From assembly GCA_040285825.1 (NCBI GenBank), contig JAUPSS010000007.1:1896689-1960688 (forward strand): DNA of 64,000 nucleotides, written 5' to 3'. The stretch is from Eukaryota sp. TZLM1-RC (taxonomy: Eukaryota; Metamonada: BaSk clade). The translations under genes were made by a program, and so were the position numbers. The notes beneath the pieces are model-generated. The model was given only the letters and a program-made list of their open reading frames with translations, was not told the DNA's origin and ran no database searches. Position 1 is the first letter of the stretch. Every line of letters starts with the position of its first letter. This document shows positions 40,552 to 50,149 of the stretch, one piece after another.

Positions 40552-43500
40552 TTTACACCACTTGATGAACTTAAAATGTTATCATCAAATTGTAAATTAG
40601 AAAGAATATGTGCAATATGTTGATTGAAAATACGGTATTAATTCCGGCATATATTGCAATAGAGCACCATGGATACTGCGACGACTTAGTGAATTGAAAG
40701 CATTACTAAAATCCAATGACATACAAACATTAAATTCATTTTGGCGAAATAAAACATCAGTAGGAAATATCGCTGAAGAGACTCCATCTGTGGTATTAAT
40801 ACCATATTGAAAGGGTAATAGAATATTTTTGCTTTCTCATTGAACCTGCTTAAGCAACACGCAGAAAAAATATTGTGTAAGCTCTCAAACACTGCAATAG
40901 GACGAACATCCATTTTTGAATTTTTGACAAGTGCAGTCAAACGAGAACTTCTTAATTCTTCTGGGTATTTGAGTTGACCAGACAATATTTTGTTGAAAAA
41001 TTTGGTTAATAAAACTCATTTTATTTATTGAATTTGCACACTTAATTAAATTAAATCATAACTAATGGGACGACTATCATTGAGCCAAGATTTCCTCTAC
41101 AAAATCTTGATCTGCTTGCTGTCTAGCTAAAGCTTCTCTAATTCGATTGAAAAACCGAGGTAATCTATTAATTATGGCAAATTGAATCCGAGAACGCCAT
41201 AAAAAAATATCAAATCTTTTCAATGTTTTTTCTTGCACCATTTTTTGGAAGTCATTCAAAAAAGTTTCTGCTTCAACTGATAATCTTCCATTTATCGAAA
41301 ATGGGAAAGCAATAAAAACCAGCTGTGTATTTCTAGCGACATTAGCCTCTTCAATATCTTTATCATATTTTCTATGTTTCTTTTTTGCTTTAAAATCCAG
41401 AGCAACCACAGGATTAAGTTTTCTTCTGTGAACCAAAGTATCGTTTGCAACATTACATGAGACAAAGTCAACAATAGCTTCAGAATTATCAATCCAATCA
41501 CAGTATACATCACCTCTATCATCAGAACCAAAATTATTCAGAGAAAGTGTTTCCTTCAGCAGGGGCTCTTTGATACACGATATCCTTGCAGTTTGTGCCA
41601 TAGTGAAAACAGTGTCTCTAACAGCATCATGTAATAAAGAACGATAAGTTATCAATTTAGAACAATTCAGAGCACGGCGCAAAGTGAGTTGAGGTGAATT
41701 CGAACAAATACATTTTTCTTTTAATAATAATTGATTAATGGGGATATTCAAATATAATCTCATTTTTGTTACAAATGCTTCATTAGTGGCACACAATCCA
41801 AATCTTCGTGGTACAATGGTTACAAAAAGTGAAGAGTCTGATGACTTATTTTCACAAACACCCTTTTCCAATAACAATGAGTGAAGATCTTGATTTAAAA
41901 CAGCCCAGCTGCAAATATTATTATAAAGATCATTTTCATACATTCCAGTCAATCGTTTCTGTAATGTTCGAAGAGTGTACTTCAAATTTAAAACATTCTT
42001 TTCTGGAATATTGCCATTGAATGATTGGGGAAAGCATCGACCCAATTTTTTGCGTCAATTTTTGAAATTTCTTCATTTAATGCAAAGACAGTGGAACTTT
42101 GCGTTGTCATCAATAAATCTTCCCAATCTGCAAATCATTCGGAAAACTTAAAGATTGCATTTCTGCATCCACCAACAAAAGCACACGAGCTAAGAATAGA
42201 AGCCTTCGTCCACCCTAAACCACCATAATGTGGAATAAGGTAAGCATGATTTAGAATTTGAAACATTTTACATCCCAGTAATTGAGACAGAACTTTTGCA
42301 CGTAACTCATTAAATTTCTGAGCCAAAGGTCTAGTGACGAGAGGATTTGTAGATCGAAATATATGATTAAAATTGGAACTAAAACACAGTCTTATAGTGG
42401 TAAATTTGATGTGTTTTTTTATATCTAAATTCATCAGTTGATCAATTTTTTCAGAAATTGAGTTCAACTTTTCAAACAATTTTTTGGTAATTTCATCATT
42501 ATTTCCTAAAAACGAACCCAGGTGACGAATAGCATCAATCAAATATAATATGGCTTGAATGTCAATACCATCAACTATTGTGGAAACTGGAGAATTCGAT
42601 AACAAAACACATTTAAGTAAATTAAGTCGGAGACCAATTTTGGTAAATAATTCTTTAAAATATACAGTTGCTCGTTTCACAATATTTAAATCACCAATAA
42701 GCACAACATCATCCATATATGCAATCATTCTTAGTGAAGGAAACATCTCTTGAATTTGCAGTAAAATAGCATGAATGGCCAAACAAAACAAAAGAGGTCC
42801 TAACGGATCTCCTTGCTTTACACCACTTGATGAACTTAAAATGTTATCATCAAATTGTAAATTAGAAAGAATATGTGCAATATGTTGATTGAAAATACGG
42901 TATTAATTCCGGCATATATTGCAATAGAGCACCATGGATACTGCGACGACTTAGTGAATTGAAAGCATTACTAAAATCCAATGACATACAAACATTAGAT
43001 TCATTTTGTCGAAATAAAACATCAGTAGGAAATATCGCTGAAGAGACTCCATCTGTGGTATTAATACCATATTGAAAGGGTAATAGAATATTTTTGCTTT
43101 CTCATTGAACCTGCTTAAGCAACACGCAGAAAAAATATTGTGTAAGCTCTCAAACACTGCAATAGGACGAACATCCATTTTTGAATTTTTGACAAGTGCA
43201 GTCAAACGAGAACTTCTTGATTCTTCTGGATATTTGAGTTGACCAGACAATATTTTGTTGAAAAATTTGGTTAATAAAACTCATTTTATTTATTGAATTT
43301 GCACACTTAATTAAATTAAATCATAACTAATGGGACGACTATCATTGAACCAAGATTTCCTTTACAAAATCTTGATTTGCTTGCTGTCTAGCTAAAGCTT
43401 CTCTAATTCGATTGAAAAACCGCGTTAATCAATTAATAATGGCAAATTGAATCCGTGAACGCCATAAAAAAAATCAAATCTTTTCATTGTTTTTTCTTGC

Positions 43501-44090
43501 ACCATTTTTTGGAAGTCATCCAAAAAAGTTTCTGCTTCAAATGATAATCTTCCATTTATCGAAAATGGGAAAGCAATAAAAACGAGCTGTGTATTTCTAT
43601 CGACATTTGCCTCTTCAATATCTTTATCATATTTTCTATGTTTCTCTTTTGCTTTGAAATCCAGAGCAGCCACCGGATTAAGTTTTCTTCTGTGAACCAA
43701 AGTATCATTTGCAACATTACATGAGACAAAGTCAACAATAGCTTCAGAATTATCAATCCAATCACAGTATACATCACCTCGATCATCAGAACCAAAATTA
43801 TTCAGAGAAAGTGTTTCCTTCAGCAAGGGCTCTTTGATACACGATATCCTTGCAGTTTGTGCCATATTGAAAACAGTGTCTCTAACAGCATCATGTAATG
43901 AAGAACGATAAGTTATCAATTTAGAGCAATTCAGAGCATGGCGCAAAGTGAGTTGAGGTGAATTCGAACAAATACATTTTTCTTTTGATAATAATTGGTT
44001 AATAAACCAAGACAATCTTCTGAAGAAATAATTGCGGCTTTAACATGATCAATAGTAATACCAAAAAGTCCGGCAGACTTACCGCGTGGT
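40552..44090 (-). mobile_element. LINE-A tandem array (2,265-bp period)
   Basis: Minus-strand order: (i) 44090-43300, an RT start fused by an internal deletion at ~44015 to the endonuclease region and 3' tail; (ii) 43280-41020, RT (43250-42135, including AYMDDVVLIG at ~42715), knuckle and endonuclease (42045-41077, one long 322-residue frame) and 3' tail; (iii) 41015-40552, an RT start only. Sequence at 40561-41040 recurs at 42826-43305, an offset of 2,265 bp. At each junction a LINE-A 3' tail is joined directly to the RT codon series KFFNKILSGQ. Frameshifts in the RT break the ORFs. Confidence 0.7.
41077..42045 (-). pseudogene. LINE-A C-terminal domain: zinc knuckle and restriction-like endonuclease
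   Basis: The longest uninterrupted LINE-A C-terminus (322 residues). CICSNSPQLTLRRALNC is the Cys-x-Cys...Cys knuckle (His of other copies replaced by Arg: LRRALNC versus LRHALNC). RGDVYCDWIDN and AIVDFVSC supply the acidic residues and KHRKYDKD the Lys of a PD-(D/E)XK-type nuclease, which nicks the target in R2-like LINEs. ARQQADQDFVEEILAQ ends the protein. The RT part upstream is in another frame. Confidence 0.65.
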
Positions 44091-44130
44091 CACTTTTTGA
44101 TCACCGAATTATCACGGATTTGATCACGGA

Positions 44131-44535
44131 TTATCTTCCAAAACAAAGTTTATCAAAAATACATGTCTGAAACGAATATTCAAACAATGTCCTTGTCAAA
44201 AATTTAATATCAACAGAAAAAGTTTGAAAAATAGATTTAAAAAATTTTATTGAAAACTAATGGTAATGAACTGCTTTTGACCTTTGAAGGTAAAAAAATA
44301 ACTCGAAATTCCACTCTGTGAAAAAAATTTCCACTTATTGAAGGATCATCTTCCAAAACAAAGTTTATCAACAATACAAGTCTGAAACGAATATTCAAAC
44401 AATGTCCTTACCAAAAATTTAATATCAACAGGCAAAGTTTGAAAAATAGATTTAAAAAATTTTTATTGAAAACTAATGGTAATGAACTGCTTTTGACCTT
44501 TGAAGGTAAAAAAAATAACTCAGAAAACACAGATG
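44131..44535 (+). repeat. Tandem duplication (215-bp period) in Fanzor-C
   Basis: About 44131-44325 and 44346-44535 are direct repeats, offset 215 bp, sharing CTTCCAAAACAAAGTTTATCA and GGTAATGAACTGCTTTTGACC. One frame of the unit reads KTNGNELLLTFEGKK, which looks like the strand before RuvC-I in TnpB-like proteins. Confidence 0.6.
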
Positions 44536-45330
44536 AGCTGGATGAACCACCGAAAAAAAAAGAAGATCAAGAAATGAAATGAAAAGTGACCCTGATGCCA
44601 ACAAAACCAGAGAAACACAGTTGAAGGGCACTAAAAAATGTCCCGTCGAAGACGTAGACATCCAGTCGAAATTTTACCTGGAAGGCCCCTTATTGGCGTT
44701 GATCTGGGACAATGAAGATTGTGTGGTTACTTCTTAAATGATTATCAATGTGGAGTTATCCCTTGTCCAACTGGCAGAAGATACATGACAAAACCTTCAC
44801 CCAGTAAACACTCTCCCAACCATTACTCCGTTCAAAATTTCAACCAATATTTGCACCATTGGAATTTGGTCAGAAGGAAAGTGTATTTGGAAAGTAATCG
44901 CCAGAAATTGAAAATAATTAAATTTGATAACCGCAGACGAAAAGAGAGAAGGTTCAGAGAGATAGTCTCAACAAATTTCAAAGGCTGGCTGGACATCCTG
45001 ATAAACTCTATCTTGCTGTGGGTTCTGCTAATTTCCCTTCTCATTGCTGAAAAGTCAATCGATATGGATCAGCAAGGGCTTTCAGAAAATGGTTGTGTTA
45101 TCAAATGGACGTGAAGCACTTGTCAACCAGTGAAATTTATACAAGCAAACTGTCAAGTTGTTGCATGGCCGAGAAATATTCAAGCAGGCTCATGGCAGAT
45201 GCGTATTTGTACTGAGTGTCAAATATTATATGACAGAAATATTTCAGCTGCAAAAAATATTCAAATTAAGAAGAAAGCGGAATTGTGGCCGGAAAGATAC
45301 ATTTGCCCAGAAGCTCTGTTGAGGAAATGA
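44346..45330 (+). pseudogene. Fanzor-C (TnpB/OrfB-like) nuclease remnant
   Basis: A third, distinct Fanzor-type protein. RPLIGVDLGQ near 44680-44712 is a RuvC-I-type motif, directly followed by TGA. Frame 44719-45114 continues (CGYFLNDYQCGVIPC..., a basic helix KFDNRRRKERRFRE, TNFKGWLDILI). Frame 45130-45330 holds CTECQILYDRNISAAKNI: the zinc Cys pair and the RuvC-III-type motif, but with Asn where TnpB proteins have the catalytic Asp (R-D becomes R-N). The C-terminus is ALLRK then TGA. Stops, at least two frame changes and a tandem duplication upstream make it inactive. Confidence 0.6.
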
Positions 45331-45600
45331 ATGGGGATCCTGAGCATATAGAAACATTAACTTTTTAAAACTGATATTTTATTTTGAGTTATTTTTAATT
45401 TTTTTTGGAAAAACTTTTGAGACCCCTGAACGCCTTAGTAGCATTTGGTAGATCCACTTAGATACATAAAGTCGCGAGGCTTTGTTCTGTGAAAGCAGTT
45501 GGTGTATTTAAGTGAGGTAGCCCATTGATGAAGATGATGATTGTCTTTGTCAAATGACGCTACATGTCTCTTACAGCCTGTGAGTAGACACTGAGAAAGT
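45331..45600. other. Intergenic region
   Basis: No gene recognised between Fanzor-C and the LINE-B fragment. Confidence 0.35.
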
Positions 45601-46045
45601 TGAAAACCAGCTTGCTATCCATCCTTTAATGTGTGAATTAAAACAAGAATTTCCAGATGTTCATATAACTGCTTATATGGATGACATCTCAATAATTGGT
45701 CCAATTGATTCATTGAGAACAATTGCTGAAATTGTTCAACAGTGCTATTATCAAATTGGTCTTTCTCTCAATATTTCCAAATGTTTATTGATTGGTAGAG
45801 AGCCTGCTGATCTCATTATTGATGATCAAAGTGTTCCTTTTATCAATTATTTTGAATCAGGATTTCGTTTTTTAGGTTGTTATCAGGCAATTTTGATGAA
45901 ATTCGAAATCAACTCTCCTCTCTTTTGGATAATTTTGAAGAGGAATTGATTGTTCTTCCAGATTTAAATATTGAAAAACATCTTAAATTTTTCTTCCTCA
46001 GAATTTGTTATTCATGGAAATTTACTCATATCCTACGATCAACAC
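45601..46045 (+). pseudogene. LINE-B RT fragment, left part of an interrupted copy
   Basis: Encodes QEFPDVHITAYMDDISIIG (catalytic YMDD near 45675), QIGLSLNISKCLLIG (the RT motif after the catalytic box), FRFLGC, and HLKFFFLRICYSWKFTHILRST. A frameshift lies near 45890. The LINE stops at ~46045 and resumes at 47261 with the same 20 bases (ACTCATATCCTA(C/T)GATCAAC). Confidence 0.65.
46024..46043 (+). repeat. 20-bp direct repeat flanking the RCC1-like insert, left
   Basis: ACTCATATCCTACGATCAAC; recurs at 47261-47280 with one mismatch. Confidence 0.7.
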
Positions 46046-46054
46046 CAAAAACTA

Positions 46055-47130
46055 AATTGTAATGTTGCCTATTGTCTACTGCACTGGGTGGGATTCACAC
46101 AAAACACTCGTTTTGAACTTTGAAGATGGACATTTAAGATAAACATTCTATCCACTGGTTGTTTTGGATAATGGAAACTGTCAAGTATTTTAGACCCAAA
46201 AACTTTGACAGGTTGTGGTCTATCAATCAAATCACCTGTACCTAATTGACCTTTATCTTTCAATCCCCAAGCCCAAACAGTGTTTTTGTTGTAGGCAAAA
46301 AGGAAGTCACGACCTACTGAAATACCTTCCATATTAGTGAGAGGTTCAATACATAATGGTTCATAATTACGATCTTGATAAAAATCACCTATTCCACTCA
46401 ACTCACACAAACAAAAACATTACCAAAACTATTGAAAGCAACACAGAAACGTTCAGATCCTGCAACATGAACAATATTGGTTAAACCTTTAATTTTGATG
46501 GGTTTGTTATTGAAAGAATCTTCAGATTCAACCACCCAAACATCACCATTACTATCTTTGAGGACTAAATTGTTACGATCAAATGAGAAGGAGCCCTTAC
46601 ATCGTTCTTTTGAAAATAAATGATGTTTTACTGGTATTTTAGTTGAACGATTAAGATTCCAATAGAAAAAATCTCCACATCTATCCATTCCGATAAACGA
46701 AGTATGATCAACAATATTATTTAAGCCTTCAATAAATTCAAATGGCAAATGATCTCCCCATTGAATGACTTGGCCTTCTTGGGTCAAAGCAAATGAACAG
46801 CTATTACCACCATAAACTTCCTTAATATTATAAGGAATGTTTATAGGGGTAATTCGTAGTGAATGGCTGTTGAAAATATTGATTTGCTTGAACACATTGC
46901 AGCCCCAACCATATAACTTCCCTTCAGAAGAAAGGGCAAGGGAATACTTAGCACCAGTTGAGATAAATATTATATCATTTTATGGCAATCTGAGTGCTAA
47001 TTTGAGGATTTCAGGTCCGTTAAATTGAACTTTACCATGAACAATATGCCCCCAACCATGAATGTCACCAGAACAGGTGAGGAGAAGTGAATGGGATGGG
47101 CTGCTTGAGATGGATTTAACTCCAAACTTT
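46055..47130 (-). pseudogene. RCC1-like pseudogene inserted in a LINE
   Basis: Minus-strand frames give consecutive RCC1-type units: SPSHSLLLTCSGDIHGWG, STGAKYSLALSSEGKLYGWGCN, GGNSCSFALTQEGQVIQWG, AGSERFCVAFNSFGNVFV, and SVGRDFLFAYNKNTVWAWGLKDKGQLGTGD. Breaks: an in-frame TAA near 46980 (after LALRLP), and a frame change with missing residues at ~46400 (NVFVCVS/CELSGIG, where a WGxNxxGQLGIGD sequence is expected). It differs from the RCC1-BTB protein at 37693-39963 and has no BTB part. Flanking 20-bp direct repeats of LINE sequence suggest it was inserted into the LINE. Confidence 0.65.
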
Positions 47131-47137
47131 CTTTTTG

Positions 47138-47157
47138 ATTCCCGATCGATCGGGAAT
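47138..47157. repeat. 20-bp perfect palindrome
   Basis: ATTCCCGATCGATCGGGAAT reads the same on both strands. It lies just 5' of the RCC1-like pseudogene. Confidence 0.9.
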
Positions 47158-47260
47158 TGAGTCGAGCATACTGTGACCAGTAGAAACGTGCTAGATCTAC
47201 AGCTTCAAGACCAAGCGGAGCTTAATGGGTAAAAGAAATTGAGTGAGGAATTCAGTATTG

Positions 47261-48562
47261 ACTCATATCCTATGATCAACATTACCATCTATCTCTCTCG
47301 AATTTTGGAGAATTTCCAATGAATTCAGAACAAAATTTTTGGCTAATTTGCTTGACATTGATTCTTCTTATTTACGCAGTCATACTTTTTGCAGCACAGA
47401 ATTGGGAGGCCTGGATTTTCACAAATCTAAATAGTTATGTAAAGCTGCATTTATTGGTGGAGGCAAAAATTTCGTTTTTGAATTTTTGAAACGTTTTCCT
47501 GAAAACCAACATTTAATAGAATATTGTGTTAGTGACTATTTAGTATCCTTGCAGAATGAAATTGAATGCATCTCTCCTCACACATGATCCAAATGCTTTC
47601 CTGCTGATACTCAAGAAATTCCACCCAGGAGTTTGATTTTCTTGAAATTTGCATATGCTAAATTGCAGAAAAAGATATTGAAAGTTTTTGAAAACTTGGA
47701 TTTCACTGTTCGGCGTAGCTTGGCTAAGGAAAAGAATCCCGTTTTTGCATAATTTTTAATTGATCTTAAGGAAAGTAGCTCAGGTTGTCTCATTTCCCAG
47801 ATTCCAAATGTATATGGTTTATTATTAAGTGATCATCATTGGAGAACTGCCTTTAGGATGAGGTGTTTTCTGTGGCCATGTAGTGTGCCAAATGATTTGA
47901 TTTGTCGTTGTGGTCAGCTCATCAATCTGAATCATTTATTTAATTGCAAATTTAATATTACATATCGCTCAGTTGTTCACGATGCTGTTAGAGACCAACT
48001 ATACGCTCTGTGCAAAAGTCATCACATTGAAGCTTTTGTTGAACCACTTGTGCGAAGGTTGTCATCTGAAAATGAAGATGAGAATACTTTTGGGAAACGC
48101 CGTGCTGATTTAATTACCTCTGGGTCTGATGGTGTGATCAATGTTGTTGATGTTGTGACTGTTGATGTTTGTAAAGACTCAGCAATTGATTTTGCTAAAA
48201 AAGATGAAACTCCACTTTACTTTGCTGAAAAGAGCAAAATCAAAAAGTACAATGAACCCTTATCTCAGCTAGGACGTGTTGAGCATGTCAAGTATCAGCT
48301 GGTTCCATTTGCTGTTTCTCTTTGTGGTAACATTGGAATATCTGGCATTAAATTTCTTGAAGGTTTCAGAAGTTTAATAAACGAAAGAGCAGGAAAAGAA
48401 TTGAACTTCAATTTCTGGCACAATTGAATTGTTTTTAGTATTCTTAAAGCAATTCCAGAAATGTTGACCAAAGCACTGTTACAATTAATAATAGAGTATG
48501 AAAATCGCGCGCCTAAAAGATTTGATGATGTTGATGCGTGTATTGAGGATATTGAGTTCTAG
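47261..48562 (+). pseudogene. LINE-B thumb, knuckle and endonuclease (right part of interrupted copy)
   Basis: After the direct repeat the LINE-B protein continues (LPSISLEFWRISNEF, ELGGLDFHKSK). The frame 47858-48427 holds CRCGQLINLNHLFNC (Cys-x-Cys...His...Cys knuckle), YRSVVHDAVRDQLYALC, and the restriction-like nuclease core KRRADLITSGSDGVINVVDVVTVDVC...AEKSKIKKYNEPL. A TGA at 48425-48427 replaces a residue in FWHN-x-IVF; the rest of the C-terminus continues to TAG at ~48562 (ACIEDIEF). This is the second LINE-B subfamily (also at 53472-53864). Confidence 0.7.
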
Positions 48563-48831
48563 TTTTGTTTGTTTAACGTTTTGTTAGCGTTGAAAATAAA
48601 TTTCATATTTAAAAAATAGTTGAAAACAGGAGTGAATTTCACAGGGGAATGCATGATATGTGAAATTCACAGTAGAAACCCTTTAGAAGAATAACATTAC
48701 AGAGTTTTATAACAAGCGAGTTCCTAATTAAGAAAATCTTCCGTTATTCAATTGATGGGGTTTCAGTAGGTGAAAGTTTTGGTTAACGTTTTTGGTTGAG
48801 TTTAAAAATGTGTTTTTTAGGAATTTTTCAT
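48563..48831. other. Spacer with an 11-bp inverted repeat
   Basis: GTGAATTTCAC (~48631-48641) and GTGAAATTCAC (~48660-48670) are perfect inverted arms 18 bases apart. GAAATTCACAG within it equals the terminal bases of the Fanzor-B unit (5859-5869). No gene is seen. Confidence 0.5.
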
Positions 48832-50131
48832 AATGACTCATTGAAACAGATATTGTCTATAACAATGAAATAAGTGTCCTCTTTACACCAATGTAGAGGA
48901 CTGAGTTTTTGAGAAGTGGAAGATTTTCTCCTTAATACCAATTTCTTTAAACCTTCATCAACCTTGACTCTCTGCAGGTATTCCGGTCTATCTCCACCAT
49001 TTACATGTGCTTCCATCACTGCCAACATATTCAGCGAAGCATTTCAATCTCTATTCCACAAACTTTTGCATGATTTACACATGGTAAGCCCGTGACGAAT
49101 AGACATCTCATGCCTCTTCCATGGCCTAGGATTTCTGCACCATCGGAATGTTTCAACTGTTTTCTCCGCATTCTTACAGTTGAAACAACAGCAACTGGTT
49201 CGAAACTCATCAATTGAAAAGACCTGTCTTTGTAGATTGACAATGAGATGTAATGTTCCCTTGCATCAATGACAATTATTTCATCCTCATCACTGAGCTT
49301 TTTACTCAACATCAAAGTTTCAACATCAAAATGTAAAGTTCTGAGAGTAAATTGTGTTTTGACATGTGCTGGTGTCACTAAAGGGTATTTAAATTGAGTC
49401 AGTGGATTTTCATTGAAAAGTGTTTTTAAACGTTTCAAAGGTCTGCTCAATACATCGGCTCGTCTTTTTCTGATGGTTTTATGTACAGAGCAGCATTTCT
49501 TTGTCTCAATCGATTTTCGTTCATTGTTAACATAGCTATGAAAACAACTTTTGTCTTGATTGACAAAATGTTTAACATGAGCTGAATCAATTGAATTGAG
49601 CTGATTTGACAAAAAAATTGATCATTCTTTTTGCAAACAACATGGTGAATATTCCACAATCACACAAATCAGATTAAAAAAATTCAGATAAATTGTGACT
49701 GATATTGATTCCAAGTTTTTCAAATATTAATGAATTAATTTTTTGATGCTGTTCTTCATTATGACGAAGACTCAAAAAGAAAAGCTGTTACTGTTCTGGA
49801 TTTGATCCAGAATGCAACAAGTGTTCAATGTTGTCCAATAGTAAATTGTTCGTCAACAGATGCAGTCAAATTTGAATGATGAAATGCATCATTATAGGGT
49901 AGAAGAATCGATGTGTTTTCTTCGTCGCCAGAATTGATCAATTGTGAGCAAAAATCCTCTTGAACAAATCCCCTAAGAAACAATAGCGCTGATGCGATGG
50001 GCCAAACAAGTATTTTGTGATGTGACAGTGGAGTTGATGACTGATTGATAAAGTTGTTGATCGAATCAGTGATTTGTTCATCATCTAACCACCTGTCTTT
50101 GAAATCATTACTTTGTTTCCCTTCACTTCAT
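48832..50131 (-). pseudogene. Fanzor-A nuclease, longest copy (copy c), broken
   Basis: From the 5' end: a frame at ~50131-49830 (DFKDRWLDDEQITDSINNF, HKILVWPIASALLFLRGF) looks like the protein N-terminus; a 193-residue frame (49612-49031) holds a basic region (RKRRADVLSRPLKRLK) and IIVIDAREHYISLSIYKD, a probable RuvC-I strand with its Asp. An internal deletion then joins it to the C-terminus, read in another frame as RTSCCCFNCKNAEKTVETFRW, CKSCKSLWNRD, TGA, NASLNML. The zinc finger has both Cys pairs and the RuvC-III R-D is kept. Tail to 48828. The last bases match the Sec13 start region. Frameshifts, a TGA and the deletion make it inactive. Confidence 0.65.
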
Positions 50132-50149
50132 AAATTAATTTTTTTAAAA

